Numbered from the stretch's first letter, positions 42,596-52,600 are shown. The stretch is 64,000 nucleotides of DNA from Candidatus Gastranaerophilales bacterium (GCA_905234865.1 CAJOJE010000004.1:62001-126000), one strand, 5' to 3'. The notes: generated by a model from the sequence alone, not told the origin. Numbers and translations: made by a program.

Positions 42596-44836
42596 ATGAC
42601 ACATTTAACACATTTTCTTGAAGTAAAACACATATTAATGTCACAAAAAAGGCGTCCCGAAGATATTTCAAAAATTGAGGAGGCTTACCTTTTTGCCGCT
42701 AAACTTCATGAAGGACAATACAGAATTTCGGAAGAACCGTACATTATTCACCCGATTGAAGTTGCCAAAATTTTATCCGAATTAAGAATGGATACAAATA
42801 CGATTATTGCGGCTTTTTTGCATGATATTTTGGAAGATACCGAAACGCAACCCGAAGAGATTGTCGAAAATTTCGGAGATGACGTATTAAAGCTCGTACA
42901 AGGAGTTACAAAACTCGGCAAATACAGTTTTAAATCAAAGGAAGAAAGACAAGCCGAAAATTTCAGGCGAATGTTTATTGCAATGGCGGAAGATGTCAGA
43001 ATTATTTTCTTGAAACTTGCCGACAGATTACACAATATGCGAACGTTAAACTACATGGCGGCAGCAAAACAAAAAAGAATTGCACAAGAAACTTTGGATA
43101 TTTTTGCTCCGCTTGCAAACCGCCTCGGTATCGGTAAAATTAAAGCAGAACTTGAAGATTTATCATTAAGATATATTGATCCCGAAAAATATTATCAAAT
43201 AGCAAAACTTGTCGCACAAACAAAAAACGAAAGAGATGCACTCGTTAATTCTTTAATTGAAATAACCAAAAAACATCTTGAACAAAACGGCGTGGAAGCC
43301 GTTATATACGGCAGAGCGAAACATTATTATTCAATTTACAATAAAATGCGCCGTCTTAACGTTTCTTTTGACCAATTGTACGACATAACGGCAATAAGGG
43401 TTATCGTAAATGACGAAAAAGATTGTTACAATGCTCTCGGTATTATTCACTCCCAATTTAAACCTATACCCGGGCGCTTTAAAGATTACATAGCGATGCC
43501 AAAAGGGAATATGTACCGTTCATTACACACATCCGTCATAGGATTAAAAAACAAACCTTTTGAAATTCAAATAAGAACAAAGGAAATGCACGAAGTTGCG
43601 GAGTACGGTCTTGCGGCACATTGGAGATATAAAGAATCGGGTTCCGTCAAAGCAAAAGATTCCGTTGACGTTAAATTCAACTGGATGAGAAAACTTATTG
43701 AAATATCGGAAGATGAAAAAGATGCAAAAGAATTTGTTGAATCGGTCAAATTGGATTTATTTTCGGATCAGGTTTTCACATTTTCTCCCGCAGGAGACGT
43801 AATAGACCTTCCTTACGGTTCAACCCCGGTTGATTTTGCATACAGGATACACACCGAAGTCGGGCATAAAACCGTAGGTGCGCTTGTAAACGGAAGAATA
43901 GTACAACTTGATACAAAACTTCAAAACGGTGACATTGTTGAAATTTTAACATCTAAACAGTGTATGCCGAAAATTGACTGGCTCGATTTTGTTGCAACAA
44001 AAAATGCTTCGGGAAAAATCAGAGCCTGGTTTAAAAAATACAAACGTGAAGACAACATTGAAATCGGACGTGCAAACCTTGAAAACGAACTTACAAAAAC
44101 CGTTTTTGAAGAACTTTTAAAATCAGGTGAGTTTGAACATACCGCACATGAGATGAACTATAAAAATACGGACGATCTCTTTGCGGCAATAGGGTATGGC
44201 GAAACAACTCTCAGAAAAGTTTTAAACAAAGTAAGACGCCCAAAAGAAGAAGATTTGGTTGAAATAGACCACCAAAAGCAAACCTACTCAAGAAAAAAAC
44301 CCTCTAAACAAAATGATATAATAGGACTTGAAGGAATGATGTGGTCGCTTGCAAAATGCTGTTCGCCAATCCCCGGAGAACCTATCGTGGGTGTTGTCAC
44401 AAAATCTAAAGGGGTTTCCGTCCACAGGCTTGATTGCAAATGCCTGTTTGATATTGACCCCAACAGAATGATGGACATTCAATGGTCCGACACGATTTCC
44501 CATGGAACTTACGTTGCACATTTAAGGATTGAAGCGCAAGAGAGAATGGGACTTTTAAAAGATGTTCTTGTTAAAATAGCCGATACAAATACAAATGTTT
44601 CTTACGCATACAGTTATTCAAAAAACAAAAAATTTGGTATAATTGATATCGGAATAGAGTTATCGGATGTAGAAACTCTAAAAAAAATCGTCACCAATCT
44701 TCAATCCATGCCGGATGTTTTTTCGGTCAGAAGATTGCAGCAAAAAATAGATATCCTATCTCAAAGAGCGCCTAAAAAAACTCATAAAAGCAAGCCGAAA
44801 AAACCGCAGCAGGATAACAGCAAACAGGCAAAATAA
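42596..44836 (+). CDS. relA: Bifunctional (p)ppGpp synthetase/hydrolase, RelA/SpoT
   Basis: The 746-residue stringent-response enzyme has an HD hydrolase domain with the intact AFLHDILEDTE motif, a synthetase domain with YSIYNKMRRLNVSFDQLYDITAIRVIV in consecutive parts and the catalytic EIQIRTKEMHEVAEYGLAAHW region, a TGS domain (FTFSPAGDVIDLPYGSTP), a Cys-containing CC region (KCCSPIPGEPIVGVV) and a C-terminal ACT domain. Both activities look intact, so it is probably the sole long Rel. AAGG precedes the ATG. The stop overlaps the ribF start by one base. Confidence 0.95.
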   Translation: MTHLTHFLEVKHILMSQKRRPEDISKIEEAYLFAAKLHEGQYRISEEPYIIHPIEVAKILSELRMDTNTIIAAFLHDILEDTETQPEEIVENFGDDVLKLVQGVTKLGKYSFKSKEERQAENFRRMFIAMAEDVRIIFLKLADRLHNMRTLNYMAAAKQKRIAQETLDIFAPLANRLGIGKIKAELEDLSLRYIDPEKYYQIAKLVAQTKNERDALVNSLIEITKKHLEQNGVEAVIYGRAKHYYSIYNKMRRLNVSFDQLYDITAIRVIVNDEKDCYNALGIIHSQFKPIPGRFKDYIAMPKGNMYRSLHTSVIGLKNKPFEIQIRTKEMHEVAEYGLAAHWRYKESGSVKAKDSVDVKFNWMRKLIEISEDEKDAKEFVESVKLDLFSDQVFTFSPAGDVIDLPYGSTPVDFAYRIHTEVGHKTVGALVNGRIVQLDTKLQNGDIVEILTSKQCMPKIDWLDFVATKNASGKIRAWFKKYKREDNIEIGRANLENELTKTVFEELLKSGEFEHTAHEMNYKNTDDLFAAIGYGETTLRKVLNKVRRPKEEDLVEIDHQKQTYSRKKPSKQNDIIGLEGMMWSLAKCCSPIPGEPIVGVVTKSKGVSVHRLDCKCLFDIDPNRMMDIQWSDTISHGTYVAHLRIEAQERMGLLKDVLVKIADTNTNVSYAYSYSKNKKFGIIDIGIELSDVETLKKIVTNLQSMPDVFSVRRLQQKIDILSQRAPKKTHKSKPKKPQQDNSKQAK

Positions 44837-45741
44837 TGGAAGTTATACATAATATTAAAGAAATAAAAAATCTCTCCTTGGCGTTAGGGTTTTTTGACGG
44901 AGTTCATTTGGCGCATGAAAAAATTATCAAAAGAGCGGTTTCGGAAGGGCAAAAAAATTCCTTAAAAAGCGCCGTTATAACTTTTTCAACTTCCCCGAAC
45001 TCAATTATACGAAAAATTGAACCCGTATATTTGACGACTATGGAAGAAAAAATAAACCTAATAGAAAATTTAGGAACAGATTACCTGTTTATTCTTGATT
45101 TTAAAAAATTAGTCGATATTGAAGCAAAAGATTATATTAATAATGTTTTAATTAAATATTTTTCCCCCAAAATAGTAGTAACAGGCTTTAATCATACTTT
45201 TGGAAAAAACGGCAAGGGAAATTCCGCATTATTAAAAAAAATTAATTTATTTAACTATATAGAAATTCCAATGATTAAAATTGATAACGAACAGGTTTCA
45301 AGTACAAATATCAAAAATAAAATTACAAACGGAAACATTGAAGAAGCAAACAAAATGCTCGGCAGAAATTTTTCAATAACGGGAAAAATCGTTAAGGGAA
45401 ATCAAATTGCAAGAACTTTAGGGTATAAAACGGCAAATATAATCAAAGACAAGAACATTGTAACTCCAAAATACGGCGTATACTTTGGATACGGAGAAAT
45501 TGACGGTAAAAAATACAAGGCTTTAATTAATTTTGGAATACGCCCTTCCGTTGATAAATTTTTAAAAGAAACTCTCGAAGTACATTTATTTAATTTTGAT
45601 GAAGATATATACGGCAAAAACCTGAAAGTCGAGTTTGTAAAAAGAATAAGAGAAGAAAAAAAATTCAACTCACTTGAAGAATTAAAAAAACAAATCGACA
45701 AAGATTACAATTTAATAAAAAATGCAATTTGTAATTTTTAA
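44836..45741 (+). CDS. ribF: Bifunctional riboflavin kinase/FAD synthetase
   Basis: The 301-residue enzyme turns riboflavin into FMN and FAD. The N-terminal adenylyltransferase has LGFFDGVHLAHEKII and VTGFNHTFGKNGKGN, with the SSTNIKNKI block (usual SST.IR). The kinase domain has GNQIARTLGYKTANI and KYKALINFGIRPSVD, then EVHLFNFDEDIYGK. The length is normal. It shares one base with the relA stop, so it is translated with the stringent enzyme. ribH is separately located at 22621. Confidence 0.95.
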   Translation: MEVIHNIKEIKNLSLALGFFDGVHLAHEKIIKRAVSEGQKNSLKSAVITFSTSPNSIIRKIEPVYLTTMEEKINLIENLGTDYLFILDFKKLVDIEAKDYINNVLIKYFSPKIVVTGFNHTFGKNGKGNSALLKKINLFNYIEIPMIKIDNEQVSSTNIKNKITNGNIEEANKMLGRNFSITGKIVKGNQIARTLGYKTANIIKDKNIVTPKYGVYFGYGEIDGKKYKALINFGIRPSVDKFLKETLEVHLFNFDEDIYGKNLKVEFVKRIREEKKFNSLEELKKQIDKDYNLIKNAICNF

Positions 45742-45980
45742 GTCTTTATTTATTACATAAAAGTCGGCACCCGCTTTTAAGTTATATGCCAAACAAGGGG
45801 GTATTTATTTTATAAAAGAATGCAAACAAAAACAAGTACAAAAAGAGAGCAAAAAATGGGGTAAGCTCCCACAAATTCATTATATATCATATTTTTTTCC
45901 TTAAACTTGACTTAAAAATATATTAAATCAAATTAAAAATATAAAACCTGCTTTGTTTCCTAACCCGTAAGGGTATTAAA
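45742..45980. other. Noncoding AT-rich gap
   Basis: Between the convergent ribF and acyl-CoA synthetase genes lie about 240 bases with A-rich tracts and no open frame of note. No clear plus-strand terminator for ribF can be identified here. Confidence 0.4.
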
Positions 45981-46004
45981 AACCCGTCAAATATTTGACG
46001 GGTT
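45981..46004 (-). terminator. Intrinsic terminator after acyl-CoA synthetase gene
   Basis: A 24-base perfect palindrome with arms AACCCGTCAAAT/ATTTGACGGGTT is followed on the minus strand by a T run. The loop would open to about four bases. Confidence 0.85.
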
Positions 46005-46012
46005 AATGATTT

Positions 46013-47689
46013 TTATTGAGCAAGGGAATATGATTCCTGAACCGCTTTCCTTTTTACTTTATTTGTTGTGGTTCTCGGAAGAACATCTTCTCTCACTATG
46101 ATTTTAATTGGTCTTTTATAGTGTGCAAGTTGCTTTGATAAGGCTTTTACTTCGGAAGTTACCGCATTTTCAAGTTCCTTTTTATCGGAAAAACTATCGG
46201 CATATTCTTTTTTCGGAACAATGATTGCCGCAATTTCTTCATTTCCGTCTTTTTCGCCAAAAGTTTTTGATAACCCCACAACGCAAACTTCCGCAAAATT
46301 GGAACTTTTTTCAAGAACGGATTCAACCTCTTCGGGGAATACTTTTTTTCCACCCGATAATACGATAAGGTTTTTAATTCTGCCCGTTATATAAATCAGC
46401 CCATGCTTATCTATTTTTGCAATATCGCCCGTATGGAGCCAACCGTCCTCGGTTATTGTTTCTTTTGTAATTTCATCTCGTTTATAATAACCTTTCATAA
46501 CGGAAGGTCCCTTAACAAGAAGTTCGCTTGTTTTTTCATCAACTTTAACTTCAAAAGATTTTAAAGATTGACCGACGGATTTTAAATCCTGATATTTACC
46601 TCTGTTCATTGCAACAACAGGGCTTGCTTCAGACAATCCGTACCCTTGGAAAATTCTAAAACCGAGTCTTGCAAAAAATTTTCCTATCGGATAATCTAAA
46701 GGAGCGCCACCCGGTAAAAATCCGTATAAATTTCCTCCGAATTTTTTATGAACACCCTTAAACAAATACTTTCTTAGACCCATAGGTAAGTATTTTGCAA
46801 GGCGATATCTAAACCAAAACATGGTTTTATGAAAAGGTTCAAGTTTTGATACATCGGATTCAATCGAGCTTTTTAACAATTTCAAAAAAGCGGGAACCGT
46901 AATCATAAACGTTGTTTGTTTTTCGTTCATAACCTGCATGATATCTTTTGGTTTCAAACTTTTAGCGTAATAAATCGAAAAGCCTCTGTTTAAAAAGGTA
47001 AAGAAACCGACCGTAAGCTCAAACAAATGATTCATCGGAAGAATTGACAAAATATTCATTTTTCTTCCTTTGGGAAGCATTTCATCCATAACGTATTTTA
47101 AATCATGCATTTGAGAGAGCATGTTTTTATACGTTGTTTCAACGCCTTTGGGAGTTCCCGTCGTACCTGAAGTATAAATTATAAGAGCAGTATCCCTTAA
47201 AGGACGGCGGCGCCACTTTGCATTATAATTTTTCGGAATTGAATATAACGATTGAAATTCGTTATCGTTTTCGCATTTTTCCATTAAAATAACATGTTGT
47301 ATTGACGGAATTGAAGCCTGCAATTCTTTTGCCCTGTCTATATTTGACAAAGAACACATCAAAACAACCGGTTCCGAGTCGGATAAAATATTTTTTAATT
47401 CATAAATGGTAAGTTTATTATCCAAAGGGACAATCGTAAGTCCCGCCAAAACCGCCCCAAAAACGCAAGCGCCGTATTCCGGCATGGATTCGGATAAAAT
47501 TGCGAGTTTTTGACATTTTTCAATCTTTAAATCATCCATCAAATAACATGCAAGCTGTCTTGACAAAAGTCCTAAACCTTTATATGTGAATTCATTCCAA
47601 CCTAAAGAGGTCTTTATTCCGAGTGATATATTTTCACTGTTTTCTTCGGTTATGTTCTCTAAAAGAGAAAAAATATTTTCGTATTTCAC
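46013..47689 (-). CDS. AMP-binding acyl-CoA/acyl-ACP synthetase
   Basis: The 558-residue enzyme activates a fatty acid as acyl-adenylate. Motifs are IIYTSGTTGTPKGVE (P-loop, about residue 172), GYGLSEASPVV, DGWLHTGDIAKID and the C-terminal Lys in PRTTTNKVKRKA. The Met/hydrophobic LNILSILPMNHLFE block is typical for long-chain enzymes. The product could be acyl-CoA or acyl-ACP; in cyanobacterial relatives the acyl-ACP form recycles free fatty acids. The gene is transcribed alone. Confidence 0.88.
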   Translation of the reverse strand: MKYENIFSLLENITEENSENISLGIKTSLGWNEFTYKGLGLLSRQLACYLMDDLKIEKCQKLAILSESMPEYGACVFGAVLAGLTIVPLDNKLTIYELKNILSDSEPVVLMCSLSNIDRAKELQASIPSIQHVILMEKCENDNEFQSLYSIPKNYNAKWRRRPLRDTALIIYTSGTTGTPKGVETTYKNMLSQMHDLKYVMDEMLPKGRKMNILSILPMNHLFELTVGFFTFLNRGFSIYYAKSLKPKDIMQVMNEKQTTFMITVPAFLKLLKSSIESDVSKLEPFHKTMFWFRYRLAKYLPMGLRKYLFKGVHKKFGGNLYGFLPGGAPLDYPIGKFFARLGFRIFQGYGLSEASPVVAMNRGKYQDLKSVGQSLKSFEVKVDEKTSELLVKGPSVMKGYYKRDEITKETITEDGWLHTGDIAKIDKHGLIYITGRIKNLIVLSGGKKVFPEEVESVLEKSSNFAEVCVVGLSKTFGEKDGNEEIAAIIVPKKEYADSFSDKKELENAVTSEVKALSKQLAHYKRPIKIIVREDVLPRTTTNKVKRKAVQESYSLAQ

Positions 47690-47781
47690 CCCTCTTACTC
47701 CTTTCCATAGCCTGTTTATAAACTCTGTTTCATCTTAGCCAATATATTTTATCATTAAATATTTTTTTTATGCAATTCCTG

Positions 47782-47798
47782 TTGTAAAAAGTTTACAA
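47782..47798. promoter_or_regulatory. Operator-like inverted repeat upstream of the polyamine operon
   Basis: TTGTAAA (47782-47788) and TTTACAA (47792-47798) form a perfect inverted repeat with a 3-base spacer, about 45 bases upstream of a TATAAT box at 47842-47847 in the gap between divergent genes. A dimeric regulator could bind it. The regulator is unknown. Confidence 0.4.
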
Positions 47799-47934
47799 TA
47801 TCACGCATTAAATAAAATATTTCTTTCCCTTAGAAAATTTGTATAATATAATGATTTAGTCACAAAATTTTAAAGAAAACGGCAATATGCAAAAAACAGG
47901 CTATATTTAGCGTTATAAAGGAAAATCAAGAGAA

Positions 47935-49431
47935 TTGAACAAGCAAATATCAGATAAAGCTGCCCAAAGGCATGCTCCAATATATGAAGCACTCGAAAGA
48001 TTCAGAAAAATGAGAATAGTGCCGTTTGATGTACCCGGACATAAACATGGAAGGGGCAACCCCGAGCTTGTAGAACTTTTAGGCAGTAAATGCGTCGGTA
48101 TAGATGTCAATTCAATGAAACCCTTGGATAATCTTTGCCACCCCATATCCGTTATAAAAGAAGCCGAAGAACTTGCAGCCTCCGCTTTCGGTGCGGCTCA
48201 TGCCTTCCTTATGGTCGGAGGAACAACTTCTGCCGTTCAAAGTATGATTTTATCATGCTGCAAAAAAGGCGATAAAATTATAATGCCGAGAAACGTACAC
48301 AGAAGCGTAATTAACGCTCTTGTATTGTGCGGAGCAAAACCGATTTATGTAAACCCCGAAGTAGATAATCATTTGGGGATTTCATTGGGAATGAAAGTAA
48401 GCGAGGTAGAAAGAACAATTCAAGAAAACCCCGATGCGGTTGCGGTTCTTGTAAATAATCCGACTTATTACGGAATTTGTTCGGATATTAAAAAAATAAC
48501 GGAAATTGCACATAAAAACAATATGTACGTTTTAGCCGACGAAGCCCATGGAACGCATTTTTATTTTGGGGATAATATGCCAATCTCCGCTATGGAAGCG
48601 GGAGCCGATATGTCCTCAATCAGTATGCACAAATCGGGCGGAAGTTTAACCCAAAGTTCGCTTTTATTAATCGGACCGAACGTAAATCAAGGATATGTCA
48701 GACAAATTATCAATTTGACTCAAACCACAAGCGGTTCATACCTTTTATTATCAAGCCTCGATATTTCAAGAAGAAATTTAGCCCTCAGAGGGAGAGAATC
48801 ATTTAACGAGCTTGTTAAAATGGCAGAATACGCAAGAGGAGAAATAAATAAAATTGAAGGATACTATGCTTTTTCAAAGGAAATGGTGAATAAAGACGAT
48901 ATTTTTGATTTCGATACAACGAAATTATCCGTACATACTCTTGATATCGGGCTTGCAGGAATTGAAACATACGATATTTTAAGAGATGAATACGACATAC
49001 AGATTGAATTCGGAGATTTGGGAAATATTCTCGCTTATTTATCAATAGGCGACAGAAAACAGGAAGTAGAAAGACTTGTAAGCGCTCTTGCAGACATAAA
49101 AAGAAGATATCAAAAAGATAAAACGGGTATGCTTTCTCAAGAATATATTTCTCCGATTGTTGCAATGACTCCGCAGGAATCGTTTTATTCGGGAAAAGAA
49201 TCACTCCCGATTAAAGAAACAAAAGGAAGAATATGTTCGGAATTTGTTATGTGCTATCCGCCGGGTATCCCGATTTTAGCCCCCGGAGAAGAAATAACCG
49301 ATAAAATTATTGACTATATATTATATGCAAAGGAAAAAGGGTGTTCTTTGACAGGGCCCGAAGATGAAAAAATTGAAAGATTAAATGTGGTGAAGGAAGG
49401 AAAAAATAATGGATATATGGTATTCCGATAA
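47935..49431 (+). CDS. speA: Arginine/lysine/ornithine decarboxylase (fold III, short form)
   Basis: The 498-residue PLP decarboxylase has FDVPGHKHGRGN near the N-terminus, GGTTSAVQSM, the PLP-contacting ADEAHGTHF and the Schiff-base Lys in SMHKSGGSLTQSS. Short forms like this, without the wing domain, include Bacillus-type arginine decarboxylases; lysine or ornithine as substrate is possible. The start appears to be TTG at 47935 with AAAGGA about 12 bases upstream; no ATG fits before the conserved region. It leads a four-gene polyamine operon and overlaps the next gene by 23 bases. Confidence 0.88.
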   Translation: MNKQISDKAAQRHAPIYEALERFRKMRIVPFDVPGHKHGRGNPELVELLGSKCVGIDVNSMKPLDNLCHPISVIKEAEELAASAFGAAHAFLMVGGTTSAVQSMILSCCKKGDKIIMPRNVHRSVINALVLCGAKPIYVNPEVDNHLGISLGMKVSEVERTIQENPDAVAVLVNNPTYYGICSDIKKITEIAHKNNMYVLADEAHGTHFYFGDNMPISAMEAGADMSSISMHKSGGSLTQSSLLLIGPNVNQGYVRQIINLTQTTSGSYLLLSSLDISRRNLALRGRESFNELVKMAEYARGEINKIEGYYAFSKEMVNKDDIFDFDTTKLSVHTLDIGLAGIETYDILRDEYDIQIEFGDLGNILAYLSIGDRKQEVERLVSALADIKRRYQKDKTGMLSQEYISPIVAMTPQESFYSGKESLPIKETKGRICSEFVMCYPPGIPILAPGEEITDKIIDYILYAKEKGCSLTGPEDEKIERLNVVKEGKNNGYMVFR

Positions 49432-50260
49432 TCACACAGACAATATTAACTTTTCCCTAAGAATAAACAGACAACTTTTTAGTGCCGAGAGCGAACTGCA
49501 AAGAATAGATATTTTAGAATCGGTAGAAATGGGTAAAGTTTTAGTATCGGACGGCGACCTTGTTTTTACCCAAAAAGACGAATTTATATATCATGAAATG
49601 ATTACGCATCCTGCCATGGCCGTTCATCCCAACGTCAGAAAAGTTCTTGTTATAGGCGGCGGCGACGGGGGCGTTGTTCGTGAGCTTATAAAATATTCAA
49701 CCATTGAAAAGATTGACGTTGTGGAACCCGATAAACTTCTTGTTGAAGTTTGCAGCGAATACTTCCCCGAAATTGCGGGAAGCCTCAATGATAAAAGAGT
49801 TTCAATAAGATATGAGGACGGCTTGCGCTTTATTCGCTCAAAAACAGACGTTTATGACCTTATTATTATTGATTCGCCAAATCCTTTCGGGCATGGAGAA
49901 GGGCTTTTTACCAAAGAATTTTACGGCAACTGTTATAATGCACTGAGAGATGACGGCATTATGATTAATCAAAACGAATGCCCGTTTTATGAAGAAGAGG
50001 CATATCAATGCCAGAGAATGCACAATAAAATCGTAAAAACTTTCCCGATTGTTAAAGTTTATCAGGCGTTTATCCCTTCTTATCCTTCGGGACACTGGCT
50101 TTTCGGGTTTGCTTCAAAACAATATCACCCCACAAAAGATTTAAACAAAGTTGACTGGTACATAAAAGGAATCGGCACGAAATATTATCAGCCGACAATC
50201 CACGAGGGCGTTTTTGCGCTTCCCGTTTATGTTGAAGAATTATTGAAAAATGTTGAATAA
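49409..50260 (+). CDS. speE: Polyamine aminopropyltransferase (spermidine synthase family)
   Basis: The 283-residue enzyme moves an aminopropyl group from decarboxylated S-adenosylmethionine to a polyamine acceptor. The diagnostic block VIGGGDGGVVREL and the later DLIIIDSPNPFGHGEGLFTKEFY (read in two parts) are intact, as is the N-terminal FSAESELQRIDILES. The acceptor could be putrescine or agmatine. The donor needs SpeD, which is not in this operon. It overlaps the decarboxylase by 23 bases and precedes the carboxy-polyamine genes by 15. Confidence 0.9.
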   Translation: MDIWYSDNHTDNINFSLRINRQLFSAESELQRIDILESVEMGKVLVSDGDLVFTQKDEFIYHEMITHPAMAVHPNVRKVLVIGGGDGGVVRELIKYSTIEKIDVVEPDKLLVEVCSEYFPEIAGSLNDKRVSIRYEDGLRFIRSKTDVYDLIIIDSPNPFGHGEGLFTKEFYGNCYNALRDDGIMINQNECPFYEEEAYQCQRMHNKIVKTFPIVKVYQAFIPSYPSGHWLFGFASKQYHPTKDLNKVDWYIKGIGTKYYQPTIHEGVFALPVYVEELLKNVE

Positions 50261-50275
50261 AGGAGAATATTAATA

Positions 50276-51478
50276 ATGGGAAAAATAATGGTTATAGGCT
50301 GCGGCGGAGTTGCAAGCGTTGCAATCCATAAAATTTGTCAAAACCATGAAGTTTTTGACGAATTAATGATTGCAAGCAGAACAAAAGAAAAATGCGACAA
50401 GTTAAAAGAAAAGTTAGCTCCGCATACAAAAACCAAAATCCAAACGGCAAAAGTTAATGCGGATAATGTTGATGAGCTTGTTCGATTAATTAAAGAATTT
50501 AACCCCGAAGTAGTTTTAAATTTAGCGCTTCCCTATCAAGATTTAAAAATAATGGATGCCTGCCTTGAATGCAAAGTTCATTACGTCGATACGGCAAACT
50601 ATGAACCCGAAGATACGGCAAAATTTGAATATAAATGGCAATGGGCATACAGAGAAAAATTTGAAAAAGCAGGCATAACGGCACTTTTGGGAAGCGGGTT
50701 TGACCCCGGCGTAACAAGCGTATTTTCGGCTTACGCCATGAAGCATTATTTTGACGAAATTAATTATATTGACATTTTAGATTGTAACGGTGGCGACCAT
50801 GGATATCCTTTCGCTACGAATTTTAATCCCGAAATTAATATAAGAGAAGTTTCCGCAAAAGGCTCATACTGGGAAAACGGCAAATGGATTGAAACAGAAC
50901 CTATGGAAATTAAAAAAGTATACGATTTTCCGCAAGTAGGCAAAAAAGATATGTATTTATTGCACCATGAAGAAATTGAGTCGCTTGCGTTAAATATTAA
51001 AGGAATTAAAAGAATAAGATTTTTTATGACTTTCGGACAAAGCTACCTTACTCACCTTAAATGTCTTGAAAATGTCGGTATGACATCAATTGAACCCATT
51101 ATGTATGAGGGAAAAGAAATTGTCCCCTTGCAGTTTTTAAAAGCGGTTTTGCCCGACCCTGCAACGTTAGGCCCGAGAACTAAGGGTAAAACAAATATAG
51201 GCTGCATTTTTAAAGGCAAAAAAGACGGAAAAGAAAAAACATTGTATATTTATAATGTTTGCGACCACCAAGAATGTTACAAAGAAGTAGAATCACAAGC
51301 CGTTTCATACACAACGGGTGTTCCCGCAATGATTGGAGCTATGATGATTATGAAAGGTATTTGGGACAAAAAGGGTGTCTATAATATTGAAGAATTTGAC
51401 CCCGATCCTTTCATGGAAGCTCTTAATAAATGGGGCTTACCTTACATTATTGATGAAAACCCGGTATTGGTAGATTAA
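50276..51478 (+). CDS. Carboxynorspermidine synthase-like dehydrogenase
   Basis: The 400-residue protein is of the saccharopine dehydrogenase family and matches the carboxy(nor)spermidine dehydrogenase branch. It has a Rossmann start MVIGCGGVASVAIHK, the ASRTKEKCDKL cofactor-selecting segment, ALLGSGFDPGVTSVFSAYA and DCNGGDHGYPFATNFNPE. These enzymes reductively couple aspartate semialdehyde to a diamine with NADPH. A ribosome site AAAGGAG precedes the ATG. It lies between the aminopropyltransferase and the matching decarboxylase. Confidence 0.92.
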   Translation: MGKIMVIGCGGVASVAIHKICQNHEVFDELMIASRTKEKCDKLKEKLAPHTKTKIQTAKVNADNVDELVRLIKEFNPEVVLNLALPYQDLKIMDACLECKVHYVDTANYEPEDTAKFEYKWQWAYREKFEKAGITALLGSGFDPGVTSVFSAYAMKHYFDEINYIDILDCNGGDHGYPFATNFNPEINIREVSAKGSYWENGKWIETEPMEIKKVYDFPQVGKKDMYLLHHEEIESLALNIKGIKRIRFFMTFGQSYLTHLKCLENVGMTSIEPIMYEGKEIVPLQFLKAVLPDPATLGPRTKGKTNIGCIFKGKKDGKEKTLYIYNVCDHQECYKEVESQAVSYTTGVPAMIGAMMIMKGIWDKKGVYNIEEFDPDPFMEALNKWGLPYIIDENPVLVD

Positions 51479-51481
51479 TTT

Positions 51482-52600
51482 ATGAAAAAAGAAGAATTAA
51501 AAACACCCTGTTATGTTATTCAAAAAAATAAAATAATCAGAAATCTTGAAATTTTAAAATCCGTTCAAGAAAAAACAGGGTGCAAAATTCTTCTTGCACA
51601 AAAAGCCTTTTCTATGTATTCTCTATACCCTCTCATCGGAGAATATTTATCCGGCGCAACGGCAAGCGGATTGTATGAGGCAAGATTATCTTTTGAAGAA
51701 ATGAGGAAAGAAAATCATATTTATTCTCCCGCCTATAAGGAAGAAGAATTTGAAGAAATAGCGAAAATTTGTGACCATATTATTTTTAATTCACCCTATC
51801 AAATCGAAAAATTTCAAAATATAGCGCTAAACAAAAATAAAAGTACGGGTTTAAGAGTAAATCCCGAAATTTCCACTCAAGAAAAAGCAATTTACGACCC
51901 TTGCGCATACGGTTCAAGATTGGGCACAAAACTTGAAGATATTAACGATGAAGTTTTAAAAAATATTGACGGGCTTCATTTTCATACTCTTTGCGAACAA
52001 AATTCAGACGCACTCAAAAAAACATTGGATGTTTTTGAAGAAAAATTCGGAAAATTTCTTTATAAAATGAAATGGGTAAATTTTGGCGGCGGACACCATA
52101 TTACAAGAGATGATTACGATTTGAAAACATTATATAACTGCATTGATAAAATTCAAAATAAATATGATGTTCTGGTTTATTTGGAACCGGGCGAAGCAAT
52201 TGCACTAAATGCGGGGGTTTTATATACAAAAGTTTTGGATATCGTAAAAAACGGGATTGATATTGCAATTTTAGACGTATCTGCCGCATGTCATATGCCC
52301 GATGTTATGGAGATGCCCTACAAACCGCCTCTAAAAGGAGGATATAAGGAATTTGAAAAAGAATACACATACAGATTATCTTGCCCTACTTGTCTTGCAG
52401 GGGATGTCATAGGGGACTATTCCTTTGAAAAACCGTTAAAAAGAGATGATATTCTTGAATTTCAGGATATGGCAATTTATACGACCGTAAAAAATAACAC
52501 GTTTAACGGAATGAAACTGCCCGATATCATCCTTGAAGAAAACGGCGAATATAAAGTCATTCGCTCGTTTTCATACAAAGATTTTAAAGAAAGATTATAA
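51482..52600 (+). CDS. nspC: Carboxynorspermidine/carboxyspermidine decarboxylase
   Basis: The 372-residue PLP enzyme belongs to the alanine-racemase-fold decarboxylases. The PLP Lys is in LLAQKAFSMYSLYP, the glycine loop in WVNFGGGHHITR, and YLEPGEAIALNAG and the Cys-containing SCPTCLAGDVIGDYSF give the second active-site half. It removes the carboxyl group made by the preceding dehydrogenase to yield a triamine (norspermidine, spermidine or an agmatine derivative). It starts 3 bases after that gene and ends the operon. Confidence 0.93.
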   Translation: MKKEELKTPCYVIQKNKIIRNLEILKSVQEKTGCKILLAQKAFSMYSLYPLIGEYLSGATASGLYEARLSFEEMRKENHIYSPAYKEEEFEEIAKICDHIIFNSPYQIEKFQNIALNKNKSTGLRVNPEISTQEKAIYDPCAYGSRLGTKLEDINDEVLKNIDGLHFHTLCEQNSDALKKTLDVFEEKFGKFLYKMKWVNFGGGHHITRDDYDLKTLYNCIDKIQNKYDVLVYLEPGEAIALNAGVLYTKVLDIVKNGIDIAILDVSAACHMPDVMEMPYKPPLKGGYKEFEKEYTYRLSCPTCLAGDVIGDYSFEKPLKRDDILEFQDMAIYTTVKNNTFNGMKLPDIILEENGEYKVIRSFSYKDFKERL

